64,000 nt of DNA from Lacrimispora sp. BS-2 (GTDB lineage Bacteria; Bacillota; Clostridia; Lachnospirales; Lachnospiraceae): assembly GCF_040207125.1 (NCBI RefSeq), contig NZ_CP157940.1:4425993-4489992 (forward strand), given 5' to 3'. The translations under genes and the position numbers were made by a program. The notes beneath the pieces are model-generated. The model saw nothing but the letters and a program-made list of their open reading frames with translations, had not been told where the DNA came from and did no database searches. Below are positions 25,483-34,585 of the stretch, in pieces (the first letter of the stretch is position 1; each line of letters begins with the position of its first letter).

Positions 25483-26778
25483 ATGGATTCAAAGAATTTT
25501 AGCGCATTTGAAATTGATGCCATAGGTGAAATACTGAATATAAGCCTTGGTGCCTCGGCCACTGCAGTATCTACCATGCTCAATGCCAGAGTTGATATTA
25601 CCACACCGGTGGTAAAGGTATTATCAAAGGAAGAATTTGAAATTTCAAACCTGGAACCGGCAGTAGGGGTGGAGATTACATATATTGCAGGACTTAGCGG
25701 AAGCAATCTAATGCTTTTAAAGAGGCATGATGTAAAAGTAATTGTAGATATGCTCATGGGCATGGAAACGCCGGAGGAAGAATTTGAATTAAATGAACTG
25801 AACATCAGTGCCATCTGTGAAGTTATGAATCAGATGATGGGGGCTTCTGCTACGGCACTGTCCGAGTTTTTAGGCAAGACCGTTAATATTTCCACACCCA
25901 GCTCTTTTGAGATCGGTGATGTGAATGATTTCAAAGAAAAATATTATAACAATGAAGAATTCATGGTTGTGGTCGGATTTACTTTAAAAATTGCGGACCA
26001 GTTGGAAAGTGAATTTATTAACGTAATGTCTCTTGATCTTGCAAAGGACCTGGTCAGTGGATTCTTGCCCCAGGAAATGATGGAACCGGTTCCGGAACCA
26101 AAGCCAATCCCGGAGCCAAAGCCAATTCCTGAACCAAAGCCAATTTCTGAACCAGTCATTGAGACGAAAACGGAATTAAGGGAGCCGTCTTCAGGCGGAG
26201 TCTTATCTCAGGAAGAGATTGAAAAGCTGTTGTCAGGCAGCTTTGGAGGCGAGGAGCCGATAAATGCTGTACAGCCTGCCGACAAGGAGACGGTTTTAGA
26301 AAGTCATGAAATACCGAAGATGACAGGAGATAACCAGATGGCAGTACAGCAGATGATGGGCCAGATACAGATGCAGCAGCAGATGATGAGTCAAATGCAA
26401 CAAATGATATCACAGCTGCAAAGCGAACAGCAAAATATGAAAAAGACAGGATCTCCAGAACCTAAAACCATAAATGTGAAACCTATCCCCCAAAACAGCT
26501 TAAAAGACGGGGGAATTGGATTTGAGGAACAGGAAGAAAACCGGGAACTTATCATGGGAGTGCCCCTTGAGGTGTCTGTTGAAATCGGCAGAACCAGAAA
26601 GCTGGTTAAGGAAATCCTTGAATTCACCAAAGGGTCCCTTGTTATCCTTGATAAGCTGGCGGGAGAACAGGTTGATTTATATGTAAATGGCCGCTGCATT
26701 GCGAAAGGCGATGTGGTGGTTGTAGATGACAATTTTGGCATCCGTATTACAGAGATTACTAAAAAAAGCGGAGAATAG
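25483..26778 (+). CDS. fliY: Flagellar motor switch phosphatase FliY (CheC-like plus SpoA)
   Basis: 431 residues. Residues 1-190 are a CheC/CheX-type CheY-P phosphatase with two intact active-site helices (DAIGEILNISLGASATAVST and ICEVMNQMMGASATALSEF, each with the E-x2-N pair). Then come a Pro/Glu linker with PEPKPI repeats, a Met/Gln-rich stretch (residues ~285-320), and a C-terminal FliN/SpoA domain (VPLEVSVEIGRTRKLVKEIL). It serves as the FliN part of the C ring and dephosphorylates CheY near the motor. The linker is longer than in B. subtilis FliY. Confidence 0.94.
   Translation: MDSKNFSAFEIDAIGEILNISLGASATAVSTMLNARVDITTPVVKVLSKEEFEISNLEPAVGVEITYIAGLSGSNLMLLKRHDVKVIVDMLMGMETPEEEFELNELNISAICEVMNQMMGASATALSEFLGKTVNISTPSSFEIGDVNDFKEKYYNNEEFMVVVGFTLKIADQLESEFINVMSLDLAKDLVSGFLPQEMMEPVPEPKPIPEPKPIPEPKPISEPVIETKTELREPSSGGVLSQEEIEKLLSGSFGGEEPINAVQPADKETVLESHEIPKMTGDNQMAVQQMMGQIQMQQQMMSQMQQMISQLQSEQQNMKKTGSPEPKTINVKPIPQNSLKDGGIGFEEQEENRELIMGVPLEVSVEIGRTRKLVKEILEFTKGSLVILDKLAGEQVDLYVNGRCIAKGDVVVVDDNFGIRITEITKKSGE
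26092..26145 (+). repeat. Three 18-base direct repeats in the fliY linker
   Basis: Units beginning at 26092, 26110 and 26128 differ at few positions and encode PEPKPI repeats, giving an extended Pro-rich spacer between phosphatase and C-ring domains. Confidence 0.8.
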
Positions 26779-26795
26779 AGAGGAAGTGGCTGCAT

Positions 26796-27155
26796 TTGAA
26801 TAGCGTGATCAGTCTGTTATCTGCGCTGCTCCTTACCGTAGTCATTCTGTATTTGAGCTATGTATTTACCAGAAGCCTTGGAAAAGGAGTCGGGATGAAG
26901 CGGGGAGGAACCTGCATGCAGATGTTAGACAGGCTTCCCCTGGGACAGGATAAAGCGATAGCAATCGTCCGTGCAGGGAGTCACTATTATCTTATCGGCA
27001 TTGCTTCTTCTCAGATAACCCTTCTATCTGAACTTTCGGAAGAAGACATTCCAGAGGGAGTTTCAGCCCAGACCCCATTTACCGGGGCGGAAGGGTATGA
27101 AAGCTTTAAAAAACTGTTAAAAAAATACACAGACAGACACAGGGATGATGTGTAA
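26796..27155 (+). CDS. fliO: Flagellar export protein FliO (FliZ-like)
   Basis: 119 residues: one N-terminal membrane helix (VISLLSALLLTVVILYLSYV), then a small beta domain with QMLDRLPLGQDKAIAIVRAG and YYLIGIASSQITLL, as in FliO. FliO helps assemble the FliP ring. The start is TTG 26796, supported by GAGAGGAAG upstream; no better start exists. It lies directly before fliP as expected. Confidence 0.88.
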   Translation: MNSVISLLSALLLTVVILYLSYVFTRSLGKGVGMKRGGTCMQMLDRLPLGQDKAIAIVRAGSHYYLIGIASSQITLLSELSEEDIPEGVSAQTPFTGAEGYESFKKLLKKYTDRHRDDV

Positions 27156-27164
27156 GGAGGAACC

Positions 27165-27827
27165 ATGAATACAGATGCCTTGATTAATATTAATGGCGGC
27201 CGGGTGCCGACTCTGGAGGTTTTCCTCATTTTGACCATCATTTCCCTGCTGCCATCGATCCTGGTGATGATGACGTCCTTCACGAGGATTATCATTGTCT
27301 TATCTTTTACCAGAAATGCCATGGGCGTTCAGCAGAGTCCTCCCAATATGGTGCTGGTTGGAATTGCATTATTTCTAACACTGTTCATTATGGATCCGGT
27401 GATAAAGGATGTGAATGCCAATGCTTACCAGCCTTACATCAGGGAGGAGATAAGCCAGAAAGAGGCACTTGACCGGGCGGCAGTTCCTATGAAGCGGTTT
27501 ATGCTCAAGCAGACGAAGACGGACACACTGAATTTGTTTATTGATTTGTCCAAAACCGACAAACCGGAGAATGTTGAGGAACTTCCAATGACAGTAATCA
27601 TTCCGTCATTTATGACCTCAGAGCTGGAGCGGGCCTTTACAGCGGGATTTATGATTTTTCTGCCGTTTTTACTGGTGGATATCATTGTGTCCAGTACCTT
27701 GATGTCCATGGGTATGGTCATGCTTCCGCCGGCTATGATTTCACTTCCGTTTAAACTACTGTTGTTTGTAACGGTTAATGGATGGGAGCTGCTGTTTTCT
27801 AATTTGGTTAACAGCTTCCATTACTGA
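27165..27827 (+). CDS. fliP: Flagellar type III export gate protein FliP
   Basis: 220 residues with four hydrophobic segments and the hallmark SFTRIIIVLSFTRNAMG...QSPPNMVLVG, and FMTSELERAFTAGFMIFLPF. FliP forms the core of the export gate with FliQ and FliR. It lacks a long cleavable signal peptide but has a short N-terminal leader segment. AAGGAGG precedes ATG 27165. Confidence 0.96.
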   Translation: MNTDALININGGRVPTLEVFLILTIISLLPSILVMMTSFTRIIIVLSFTRNAMGVQQSPPNMVLVGIALFLTLFIMDPVIKDVNANAYQPYIREEISQKEALDRAAVPMKRFMLKQTKTDTLNLFIDLSKTDKPENVEELPMTVIIPSFMTSELERAFTAGFMIFLPFLLVDIIVSSTLMSMGMVMLPPAMISLPFKLLLFVTVNGWELLFSNLVNSFHY

Positions 27828-27842
27828 CAGGAGGGATAAAAG

Positions 27843-28103
27843 ATGACGGATGTTGCAGTAAACAGCCTGATGTATGAGTTATTCGGGCTGGTGGTCAAGC
27901 TGGCCGGTCCGGCGCTTATTGTCAGCATGATTATCGGAATCATTATTTCCATTGTGCAGGCGGCGACTCAGATTCACGAGCAAACGATTACCTTTGTTCC
28001 GAAGCTGATTGTTATAGGCCTGATACTTTTGATAATGGGTGATCATATGATGACCACTCTCAGTGATTTTACTATCAATATTTTTAATACCATGCTGAAA
28101 TGA
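27843..28103 (+). CDS. fliQ: Flagellar type III export gate protein FliQ
   Basis: 86 residues with two membrane helices (LAGPALIVSMIIGIIISIVQ, then the EQTITFVPKL loop and LIVIGLILLIMGDHMMTTL), normal for FliQ, an outer subunit of the FliPQR gate. AGGAGGGA precedes ATG 27843. A 70-base gap separates it from fliR. Confidence 0.95.
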   Translation: MTDVAVNSLMYELFGLVVKLAGPALIVSMIIGIIISIVQAATQIHEQTITFVPKLIVIGLILLIMGDHMMTTLSDFTINIFNTMLK

Positions 28104-28173
28104 GCATGAAACAATTTCCAGGGTCTCATGATGGCCGAAAGACATGGAAAAAGAAGAGGAGAGGAAGGTTTAG

Positions 28174-28935
28174 ATGCTGGAAATAGGACAGGTAATGCTG
28201 TTTTCTCTTATTTTTATGAGAATGTCAGGTTTTATTCTTTTAAACCCCATTTTGGGCAGAAGAAATATTCCGGCACAGGTCAAGGGCGGTATGATCATGG
28301 TATTTACGCTGTTGATTTATTCTTTTTCCTCGGCTCAGGTGCCAGAGCCTGTAAATTCCATTGAATTTGCAGTACTTCTTTTAAAAGAGTTTGCCGTTGG
28401 GTTTGCCATTGGCTTCGTTATGGAATTATTTCTTATGGTCATTACATTTGCAGGGTCAGTCATGGATTTTCAGATGGGTATGTCCATGGCAATGATCTAT
28501 GACCCTCAGACCAACGCTCAGATCGCTCTTACAGGAACCCTTTATCAGGCGTATTTTATACTGTTGTTTTTTGCGGTGAATGGTCATCTGGCACTGTTTA
28601 AGCTTCTCATAAAATCTGCAGAAATAGTTCCTTACGGTCAGGTTGTTTTCGGGAGCCGTGTGGCGTGGGCAATGCTGGAAGTTTTTATCCAGTGCATAGT
28701 TATGGCGGTTAAGTTTGCATTTCCTATCGTTGCCATTGAATACTTAACGGAGATCGCTGTCGGGGTTTTAATGAAAATAATCCCCCAGATTAATGTGTTT
28801 GTTGTAAACATACAGGCAAAGATCGTAATTGGTTTCATTATGCTGATTTTTCTGTTTTCTCCTATGACGGATTATGTAAGCGGTATGATAAGCCAGATGC
28901 TTTTAACAGTTCAGGATATAATCAGACTTTTATAA
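28174..28935 (+). CDS. fliR: Flagellar type III export gate protein FliR
   Basis: 253 residues with about six membrane segments. Features include RMSGFILLNPILGRRNIPAQ, LKEFAVGFAIGFV and GSVMDFQMGMSMA, typical of FliR. A single copy completes the gate and contacts FlhB, encoded 25 bases downstream. GAGGAAGG precedes ATG 28174. Confidence 0.95.
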   Translation: MLEIGQVMLFSLIFMRMSGFILLNPILGRRNIPAQVKGGMIMVFTLLIYSFSSAQVPEPVNSIEFAVLLLKEFAVGFAIGFVMELFLMVITFAGSVMDFQMGMSMAMIYDPQTNAQIALTGTLYQAYFILLFFAVNGHLALFKLLIKSAEIVPYGQVVFGSRVAWAMLEVFIQCIVMAVKFAFPIVAIEYLTEIAVGVLMKIIPQINVFVVNIQAKIVIGFIMLIFLFSPMTDYVSGMISQMLLTVQDIIRLL

Positions 28936-28959
28936 ATGCAAAGGATGTGATGAACGGCA

Positions 28960-30021
28960 ATGCAAGATCCTTCAAAAACCGAAAAGGCCTCACCGAAAAA
29001 ACGGCGGGATGAACGAAAAAAGGGTCATGTTGCCATCAGTAAGGATGTGGTCATGATAGCTTCCCTGCTTGGAACTTTCGTGCTGCTGAAAATGTTATTT
29101 CCTTTCATGTACCGGACCATACGGGATTATATGATAAAATATTTGAGTCTGGCTCCCGGGGTAGAGAATCTGTCTGATTTTTCCGCCGGAATTTTTGGAG
29201 ATACAGCGTGGGCAATTTTAAAAGCGGCTCTTCCCATTCTTTTGGCAGGTATTGTACTGGCTGTACTGGGAACCGGGGTACAAACAAGATTTTTGATTAC
29301 AAAAAGCAATTTAGCCCCTAAGTTCAGCCGGCTCAACCCCATTCAGGGAATTAAAAATTTATTTTCAATAAAAAGCCTGATAGAGCTTTTAAAAAATTTG
29401 CTGAAGATTATCATACTGGGAATCATCTTGTTCCAGATCATAAAAGGAGATTTAAGGCCAATTGCAAGAACCATTGATATGGACTTAAAAGAATCTGCGA
29501 TGTATGTGCTGAATGCCATTATGGATATGGTATTCAGGGTTTCACTTATATTCCTGGCCGTTGCCGGTTTTGACTTCTTTTATCAGCGGTGGGATTATGA
29601 GCGTCAGATCAGAATGTCAAAGCAGGACTTAAAAGAGGAATTCAAGCAGACGGAAGGAAATCCTGAGATCAAGGGGCGTATCCGTAATCTCCAAAGAGAG
29701 AGGGCCCGTTCCAGGATGATGCAGTCGGTTCCTGAAGCAGACGTGATCATACGTAACCCCACCCATTATGCGGTGGCTCTGCGCTATGACATAGAGAAGG
29801 ACAATGCTCCCGTTCTGCTTGCCAAGGGCCAGGATGAACTGGCCTTGAGGATTGTGGCTATAGGCGAGGAACATGGGGTATATGTGATTGAAAATAAACC
29901 GTTGGCAAGAGGCATTTTTGCCGCCACCCAGGTTGGGGCTGAGATTCCTTCTGAATACTACGGTATGGTCGCTGAAATTCTGGTGTATGTATACCGCATG
30001 AATAACAAGATCATAGAATAA
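28960..30021 (+). CDS. flhB: Flagellar export switch protein FlhB
   Basis: 353 residues: N-terminal PSKTEKASPKKRRDERKKGH, four membrane helices, and a cytoplasmic domain with the autocleavage site NPTH at residues 266-269. Cleavage after Asn lets FliK switch export specificity from hook to filament. The remaining C-terminal domain is intact (PLARGIFAATQVGAEIP). A second, stand-alone homologue of this domain is encoded at 56631. Confidence 0.97.
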   Translation: MQDPSKTEKASPKKRRDERKKGHVAISKDVVMIASLLGTFVLLKMLFPFMYRTIRDYMIKYLSLAPGVENLSDFSAGIFGDTAWAILKAALPILLAGIVLAVLGTGVQTRFLITKSNLAPKFSRLNPIQGIKNLFSIKSLIELLKNLLKIIILGIILFQIIKGDLRPIARTIDMDLKESAMYVLNAIMDMVFRVSLIFLAVAGFDFFYQRWDYERQIRMSKQDLKEEFKQTEGNPEIKGRIRNLQRERARSRMMQSVPEADVIIRNPTHYAVALRYDIEKDNAPVLLAKGQDELALRIVAIGEEHGVYVIENKPLARGIFAATQVGAEIPSEYYGMVAEILVYVYRMNNKIIE

Positions 30022-30061
30022 AGAAAAACAGCAGAGAAACTGAAAGAAATGGTGTAAAAGA

Positions 30062-32134
30062 ATGAAGACTTTACTGAAAAATTCTGTAGTAGTATTTGTC
30101 ATTTTGATCGTACTTCTATTGATTATTCCATTGCCTCCGTTTTTTGTGGACGTAATGATTATTATAAATATTTCCCTTTCCATGATTATCCTGCTGATAA
30201 CCATGAACATAAAGGAGCCTTTGGAATTTTCCATCTTTCCGGCCCTGCTTTTAGTGACAACCCTGCTGCGTCTGGGTCTGAATGTGTCTTCAACGAGAAA
30301 TATTTTGGCCAATCAGGGGTCCTCAGGACAGGTAATCAAAGCCTTCGGTGATTTCGTCTTGCAGGGAAATGTTGTAGTTGGTTTTATCATATTCCTCATT
30401 ATCGTTCTGGTAAACTTCCTGGTTATTACAAAGGGTACGGAACGTGTATCAGAAGTTGCGGCCAGGTTTACCTTAGACGCCATGCCCGGTAAGCAGATGG
30501 CAATTGACGCGGATTTAAGCTCCGGTCTGATCAATGAACAGGAAGCAAAGCTGAGACGGTATAAGGTTCAGAAGGAAGCGGATTTCTACGGAGCCATGGA
30601 TGGTGCCACGAAGTTTGTAAAGGGAGATGCCATCATGTCCCTGATCACAACTGCCATTAACTTTATTGGAGGCGCCATTATCGGTATGGTGCAGTCAAAT
30701 CTGGAGTTTGGCCAGGTAATGTCCATTTATTCCATTGCTACGGTGGGTGATGGGCTTGTTTCCCAGGTTCCTTCCCTTCTGATCGCTACGGCTACCGGTA
30801 TGGTAGTAACAAGAGCCGTATCAGAAGGCACGTTAAATGATGACGTATCCAGCCAGTTTATGGCCCAGCCAAGGGCTATCATGCTCACTGGTTTCGTAAT
30901 GATCGTGTTAATGCTGGTACCTGGAATGCCTAAGATTCAGTTGGCAGTTATGGCAGCGGTTCTTATTATAACCGGTTATCAGTTAGGACAGAGGGTTCGC
31001 CTGTCAGCCTCCGGTCTTCCGGAAATGGCGGCAACCATGGCCGCGCCCGAAGAAACGGCACAGGCACCTTCCGATGAGGAGTCCTACTACCGGGATGTGA
31101 ACAATGTTTATGCTCTCATTAACGTAGAACCTATTGAGATGGAATTTGGCTATAGTCTGATCCCTCTGATCGACGAGAGCAGCGGTGGGAAGATGATCAA
31201 CCGGATCGTTATTTTCAGAAGGCAGTATGCACAGGACATGGGGCTTGTCATTCCCTCTGTCAGGCTCAGGGACAGTTCCAGTTTAAACACAAACCAGTAT
31301 GTCATAAAGATCAGAGGCGAAGAGGTATCCAGAGGAGAAATATTGGTAGATTATTATCTGGCATTGGAACCACCCTCTCTTTCCGGCGAAGTAGACGGAA
31401 TTGAAACTGTGGAGCCGGCTTATGGAATTCCCAGTAAATGGATCCGGCCGGAAAACAAGGAAATGGCAGAAATTTACGGTTATACCGTTATTGATCCACT
31501 TTCTGTCATGTTGACTCATTTATCAGAGACCATCAGGCAGCACGCTTATGAGCTGTTAGGACGGCAGGAAGTCATGCAGTTACTGGAAAATGTGAAGAAG
31601 CATTCTCCGGAGCTGGTGGACGAACTGTTTCCCAACCAGTTTACATATGGCGGCATTCAGAAAATTCTCATTAATCTATTGAAGGAAGGGGTTCCAGTCA
31701 AAGACATGGAAACGATTCTGGCAACCATAGCAGATTCTCTTCCGACCACCAGGGATATGGATGTGATCACAGAAAACATCAGAATTGCTTTAAAGAGAAC
31801 CATAACCAGAATGTTCTGCGAAGGAGGACAGATGAAGGTACTCACCCTGGATGCAGAACTGGAAAAAAATATTATAGGCAGTATGGCAAAAGGAGAACAG
31901 GGCATCTATCTGGCCCTCAGCCCGGATGTGATGCAGTCTGTAATTGGACAAGTGGGAGAACAGATGAAGAAATTCACAGATTTGGAGCAGAAGCCGGTGG
32001 TTCTTACAAGCCAGGTTGTCAGGCTTTATTTCTATCGGTTGATTGAGCAGTTTTATCCCAATGTATATGTCCTTTCCTTTAATGAGATTGCAAATAATAT
32101 TCAGATTCAGGCAATCGGGAATATTACCCTTTGA
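30062..32134 (+). CDS. flhA: Flagellar export gate protein FlhA
   Basis: 690 residues: about eight N-terminal membrane helices with the conserved FHIPEP-like loop region (ATLLRLGLNVSSTRNIL; EVAARFTLDAMPGKQMAIDA), then a cytoplasmic domain from about residue 340 that forms the nonameric ring binding FliH-FliI-FliJ and chaperones (YGYTVIDPLSVMLTHLSE; REVMQLL-type segment). The length is normal. flhF and flhG, which often follow flhA, are not present; sigD follows immediately. Confidence 0.97.
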   Translation: MKTLLKNSVVVFVILIVLLLIIPLPPFFVDVMIIINISLSMIILLITMNIKEPLEFSIFPALLLVTTLLRLGLNVSSTRNILANQGSSGQVIKAFGDFVLQGNVVVGFIIFLIIVLVNFLVITKGTERVSEVAARFTLDAMPGKQMAIDADLSSGLINEQEAKLRRYKVQKEADFYGAMDGATKFVKGDAIMSLITTAINFIGGAIIGMVQSNLEFGQVMSIYSIATVGDGLVSQVPSLLIATATGMVVTRAVSEGTLNDDVSSQFMAQPRAIMLTGFVMIVLMLVPGMPKIQLAVMAAVLIITGYQLGQRVRLSASGLPEMAATMAAPEETAQAPSDEESYYRDVNNVYALINVEPIEMEFGYSLIPLIDESSGGKMINRIVIFRRQYAQDMGLVIPSVRLRDSSSLNTNQYVIKIRGEEVSRGEILVDYYLALEPPSLSGEVDGIETVEPAYGIPSKWIRPENKEMAEIYGYTVIDPLSVMLTHLSETIRQHAYELLGRQEVMQLLENVKKHSPELVDELFPNQFTYGGIQKILINLLKEGVPVKDMETILATIADSLPTTRDMDVITENIRIALKRTITRMFCEGGQMKVLTLDAELEKNIIGSMAKGEQGIYLALSPDVMQSVIGQVGEQMKKFTDLEQKPVVLTSQVVRLYFYRLIEQFYPNVYVLSFNEIANNIQIQAIGNITL

Positions 32135-32169
32135 CCGGATTTTGTTACAGAAAGGCAGTGTTAGTCGGA

Positions 32170-32943
32170 ATGGAACAGGATTTAAGCCAATATACCAATG
32201 AAGATTTATTAATTAAATACAAGAGAACAAAAGACATCAGGGTCAAGCATGAACTGGTGATGCGGTATATAAATATGGTCAGGAACATATCTCTCCAGAT
32301 GCGGGACGTATATTTAAGTTTTGCACAGGTGGAGGATATTGTCAATGAAGGCGTATTGACGATTATGAGCGGAATCGAAAAGTTTGATCCGGAATTAAAC
32401 GTAAAGTTTGAAACATACATTTCCAAGCGGATTCGTGGAATGGTTATTGATATGGCGAGAAAGCAGGATTGGATTCCCAGAAGCGTAAGAAAAAACGCGA
32501 AAATGATGGATAATGCGGTAGTAGAATTGTGCAACCGTCTGGGCCGTTTTCCTACTTCAAAGGAAACAGCGGATTATATGGACATCACCATGGAAAAATA
32601 CCAGGAGACTCTTGGCAAGACAAATGTTTACAGCGTCATTTCCCTGGACATGGTCCTGGAGGTGGGAAGTGATGATAAAAAGTCAATGCAGCTTCCGTCA
32701 ATGAGCGAACATGACCAGCCTGAGAATCATTATCTCCAGAAGGAGTTTAAGGAGATTTTGGTTTCCGCCATAAATGATTTAAAAGAAAATGAACAAAAGG
32801 TTATCTCATTGTACTATATGGACGAATTAAATATGAGGGAGATTGCGCAGATCATGAACGTCAGTGAACCCAGAATCTCCCAAATTCATTCCAATGCGCT
32901 TCAAAAGCTCAGATTGAATCTGACTAATTTCATAAATGAGTAG
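32170..32943 (+). CDS. sigD: Flagellar sigma factor SigD (FliA / sigma-28)
   Basis: 257 residues: region 2 (FAQVEDIVNEGVLTIMSGIE, then FETYISKRIRGMVIDMARKQ and DWIPRSVRK), region 3, and region 4 with a helix-turn-helix (YYMDELNMREIAQIMNVSEP, RISQIHSNAL). It directs RNA polymerase to late flagellar and chemotaxis promoters and is held by FlgM (49775). The start is uncertain: ATG 32170 lacks a strong ribosome site; GTG 32158 and TTG 32131 are in frame. Proximity to the flhA stop suggests coupling. Confidence 0.95.
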   Translation: MEQDLSQYTNEDLLIKYKRTKDIRVKHELVMRYINMVRNISLQMRDVYLSFAQVEDIVNEGVLTIMSGIEKFDPELNVKFETYISKRIRGMVIDMARKQDWIPRSVRKNAKMMDNAVVELCNRLGRFPTSKETADYMDITMEKYQETLGKTNVYSVISLDMVLEVGSDDKKSMQLPSMSEHDQPENHYLQKEFKEILVSAINDLKENEQKVISLYYMDELNMREIAQIMNVSEPRISQIHSNALQKLRLNLTNFINE

Positions 32944-32961
32944 CAAGAAGGGAGAAATGAA

Positions 32962-33765
32962 ATGTTTCAAGGATTCTATAATCTGGCATCAGGAATGCTG
33001 TATCAGACCAGAAACTTAAATGTAATCGGAAACAATATGGTCAATAGTGCAACACCGGGGTATAAACCAGACCGCATGGTCAGCACTACGTTTCGGGAAG
33101 AAATGCTTTACCGGAGCGGAAACCGCGACAAAAGCAATCCTGTTCAGATTGGGTCCGTATCAATGATACGTGCTTCCAGAAGTACAGTGACCAGCTATAA
33201 TCAGGGGGCGGTAGAGGAAACCGGAGGAAACCTGGATTTTGCTTTGACAAAGCCAGGATTCTTTGTCATTCAGGATTCTGCAGGAAATCAGGTTTATACA
33301 AGAAACGGTTCATTTACTACTGATGAAGATGGATATCTTTCTTTAGGTTCCCGGGGCAGGGTAATTGGAGAAGACGGAAATCCCATTGAACTTCCCTCAG
33401 ATCATATTATGGTGGATCAGTCAGGCAATATTTATGAAATGCCTATAAAGGGACAGGGAACCGGAGAGGACGACGGGAATACGGAGGAACAGGAACCGGT
33501 TCTCTTGGGAAAACTCCGCGTTGTGGACTTTAATGATTACTCCCAGCTTGTAAAGGGAGACAATGGCGTTTTTACCACGACTGCTGCGGGTAATGGAGTG
33601 GATGGAGGAATCCAGTGGAAGTCACTGGAACGGTCCAATATTGATCCTATTGAAGAGATGACCCAAATGATCACCAGCCAAAGAGCGACTCAAAGTGCTG
33701 CCCAGGTACTTCGTATATATGACCAGCTTATGGGCAAGGTGGCCAGTGATATAGGCAGAATATAA
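32962..33765 (+). CDS. Flagellar rod protein, FlgF/FlgG family (first copy)
   Basis: 267 residues. N-terminal MFQGFYNLASGMLYQTRNLN and VIGNNMVNSATPGYKPD, a central beta domain, and the C-terminal ERSNIDPIEEMTQMITSQRA helix are typical of distal rod proteins (FlhO/FlhP in B. subtilis). The order sigD then two such genes is as in other Clostridia. GAAGGGAG precedes ATG 32962. Which copy is FlgF and which FlgG cannot be settled by eye. Confidence 0.92.
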   Translation: MFQGFYNLASGMLYQTRNLNVIGNNMVNSATPGYKPDRMVSTTFREEMLYRSGNRDKSNPVQIGSVSMIRASRSTVTSYNQGAVEETGGNLDFALTKPGFFVIQDSAGNQVYTRNGSFTTDEDGYLSLGSRGRVIGEDGNPIELPSDHIMVDQSGNIYEMPIKGQGTGEDDGNTEEQEPVLLGKLRVVDFNDYSQLVKGDNGVFTTTAAGNGVDGGIQWKSLERSNIDPIEEMTQMITSQRATQSAAQVLRIYDQLMGKVASDIGRI

Positions 33766-33778
33766 GGGGGAAGAGCAG

Positions 33779-34555
33779 ATGAACCAGTCTTTTTATATTG
33801 GAGCTTTGGGTGCCTTAAATCAGCAGACAAAGCTTAATGTGGTATCTAATAATATTGCTAATGTAAATACAACAGGCTTTAAACCTCAGTACAGTGTGTT
33901 TTCTGATCTGATTTATGCCCAGGCAAGAAGTACTCAGGGCGGCAATGCGGCTAAAATGGGCAGTGGAACCAGAGTAGACCTCGTCAAGTCAGATATGACT
34001 GATATGCCTTATCGGGAAACAGGGCTTGAGAACGACTACGCCATAGAGGGAGAAGGCTTTTTCATGTTAAAGGACCCGGTTACAGGGGCCATTACCTATT
34101 CCAGGGACGGACACTTTCAGCTTTCCATGATGGGAGATAATTATTATCTGGTGAATTCTTCAGGAAAGAGAGTCTTAAACATGGACCAGCAGGAAATTTC
34201 ATATCCGGTCAAGCCGGCTGTTTATCCCGGACAAGAGGAGGAAATTGAGGAAGAGGAAGAAGAACTGGAAGAAGATGAGCATGATCCGAAAGCCATAGGT
34301 GTGTATACCTTTGCAAGGAGAGACGGTATTTCTAACATAGGAAATAACGAATACGCTGTAACGGAAAAAAACGGAGCTCCCATTCTGCTTGAAAAGGCAA
34401 CGGTAGTCAAAGGTGCCGAGGAGGTGTCCGGCACGGATTTTGCCAAAGAAATGACCAGAATGATGGAGGCACAGAGAGCATATTCTTACTCTCTTAAAAT
34501 GGTGCAGACCTCCGATGAAATTGAAACAACCATAAATACACTTCGGCAAGGCTGA
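33779..34555 (+). CDS. flgG: Flagellar rod protein, FlgG family (second copy) with polyacidic insert
   Basis: 258 residues with SFYIGALGALNQQTKLNVVS, NNIANVNTTGFKP and the C-terminal FAKEMTRMMEAQRAYSYSLK. An acidic stretch of about 18 residues (EEEIEEEEEELEEDEHD, about residues 152-169) interrupts the central domain and is not part of the usual family. AAGGGGGAAG precedes ATG 33779. Likely distal rod; the insert should face outward (inference). Confidence 0.92.
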   Translation: MNQSFYIGALGALNQQTKLNVVSNNIANVNTTGFKPQYSVFSDLIYAQARSTQGGNAAKMGSGTRVDLVKSDMTDMPYRETGLENDYAIEGEGFFMLKDPVTGAITYSRDGHFQLSMMGDNYYLVNSSGKRVLNMDQQEISYPVKPAVYPGQEEEIEEEEEELEEDEHDPKAIGVYTFARRDGISNIGNNEYAVTEKNGAPILLEKATVVKGAEEVSGTDFAKEMTRMMEAQRAYSYSLKMVQTSDEIETTINTLRQG

Positions 34556-34585
34556 GGATAGTTTATCAGGAAGGAGGGTAATATC

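Noticed and set aside
29629..30312. 227-codon minus-strand frame opposite flhB and flhA
   Set aside because: It lies across two well-supported plus-strand genes and has no recognisable protein features.
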